Shown here: positions 4,955 through 5,190 of the stretch, in pieces
Position numbering within the stretch: position 1 is the first letter of the stretch
Layout: each line of letters begins with the position of its first letter
Assembly (NCBI GenBank): GCA_029940115.1
Contig: JAOZRQ010000178.1
Coordinates: 1 to 5,190, forward strand
Length of the DNA stretch: 5,190 nt
From: Desulfobacterales bacterium
GTDB taxonomy: Bacteria; Desulfobacterota; Desulfobacteria; Desulfobacterales; 4be13
Reading direction: 5' to 3'
Translations under genes and position numbers: made by a program
Notes under the pieces: model-generated
What the model was told of the DNA's origin: nothing
Database searches by the model: none
What the model saw: the letters and a program-made list of their open reading frames with translations, nothing else

Positions 4955-4956
4955 TG

Positions 4957-5014
4957 AAGCTGTAAGTCGCTTAGGCTCACAGCTCACAGCTCACAGCTCA
5001 CAGCTTTACAGCTT
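4957..5014. repeat. AGCTCAC heptad array inside a 9-bp inverted repeat
   Basis: Four tandem heptads lie at 4974-5001: one GGCTCAC and three exact AGCTCAC. They are flanked by AAGCTGTAA (4957-4965) and its exact reverse complement TTACAGCTT (5006-5014). The array fills most of the 76-bp gap between the caspase-like gene and the next gene. The period of 7 and the inverted-repeat frame echo the structure before the caspase gene, although the sequence differs. No T-run follows, so it is not an obvious terminator. Confidence 0.75.
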
Positions 5015-5018
5015 AGGC

Positions 5019-5025
5019 AAGGAGG
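5019..5025 (+). promoter_or_regulatory. Strong ribosome binding site of the downstream gene
   Basis: AAGGAGG lies 5 bp before ATG 5031 and fixes that start. The same motif and the same first codons (ATGAGTCAAA) precede the caspase-like gene. Confidence 0.8.
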
Positions 5026-5030
5026 CAACG

Positions 5031-5190
5031 ATGAGTCAAAAAGGAGTCCAAATGTTGCGAATGGCCGGTGTTGCGCTGTTTTTTGCGCTTCTGATGGGAA
5101 TCCCGGCCAGCGGGGTCTGTCTTGAGACACCCAAGGAGCAGAATCAGGCCCAAGGGATCCCCAATTATATTACCGAGGATTTCATCCTTC
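5031..5190 (+). CDS. N-terminal part of an exported protein, identity unknown (cut by window edge)
   Basis: The frame is open from ATG 5031 to the window end, giving 53 residues. The start MSQKGVQMLRM is positively charged and leads into a hydrophobic core (AGVALFFALLMGIP). A plausible signal-peptidase cut follows ASG, near residue 24; the Cys that follows shortly after does not sit in a good lipobox. The mature part visible (beginning around VCLETPKEQNQAQGIPNY) matches no family I can name. It follows the caspase-like gene by 76 bp on the same strand with an almost identical translation-start context, so the two exported proteins may be co-expressed. No function is assigned. Confidence 0.75.
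   Translation, partial: MSQKGVQMLRMAGVALFFALLMGIPASGVCLETPKEQNQAQGIPNYITEDFIL

Noticed and set aside
4974..5001. AGCTCAC array as a CRISPR or att-type site
   Set aside because: The 7-bp units are contiguous with no spacers, and no recombinase or cas gene is near.

Overview
The window looks like a chromosomal stretch from an anaerobic, respiratory Gram-negative bacterium. The best guess is Desulfobacterota (sulfate-reducer-like 'deltaproteobacteria'), possibly a large-genome, multicellular type such as Desulfonema. This rests on inference: a nap-type iron-sulfur accessory cluster, an FmdE-domain protein, a secreted metacaspase with a DUF4384-like tail, a decayed two-partner-secretion adhesin, and heptanucleotide simple repeats between genes. 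No rRNA, tRNA, transposase or CRISPR array is visible.

Layout, left half (1-2795, all + strand): the last 19 codons of an upstream gene whose end looks like a PQQ/WD40-type beta-propeller blade (possibly NapL-like); napD, a Tat-signal chaperone; a NapG-like protein with four [4Fe-4S] motifs that lacks the usual Tat signal; an unrecognised 105-residue helical protein; a NapH-like membrane protein; and, after a 118-bp gap, an FmdE-domain protein with a C-terminal zinc ribbon. Together they read as an accessory and electron-transfer module for a molybdenum or tungsten oxidoreductase encoded outside the window: NapH and NapG pass electrons from the membrane, NapD guards a Tat substrate, and the FmdE-like protein may help with the metal or pterin site. 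Two copies of a short imperfect repeat lie in opposite orientation just after napG and just before the FmdE-like gene.

Middle (2796-3460): no intact gene. It holds a strong hairpin (2866-2895) and, on the - strand (about 2881-3273), a frameshifted fragment of a beta-helical adhesin of the filamentous-haemagglutinin/TpsA type. Next come a candidate promoter, a run of GGGTTAA-like repeats with G-quadruplex potential, and a perfect 20-bp inverted repeat about 90 bp across that ends 12 bp before the ribosome binding site of the next gene.

Right part (3461-5190, + strand): a 497-residue exported caspase-like (C14) protease with its His-Cys dyad and a DUF4384-like C-terminal domain. A short spacer of AGCTCAC heptads inside a 9-bp inverted repeat follows, then the first 53 codons of another exported protein, cut by the window edge. 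The two genes share nearly the same ribosome binding site and first codons, which hints at a repeated gene-cassette architecture.
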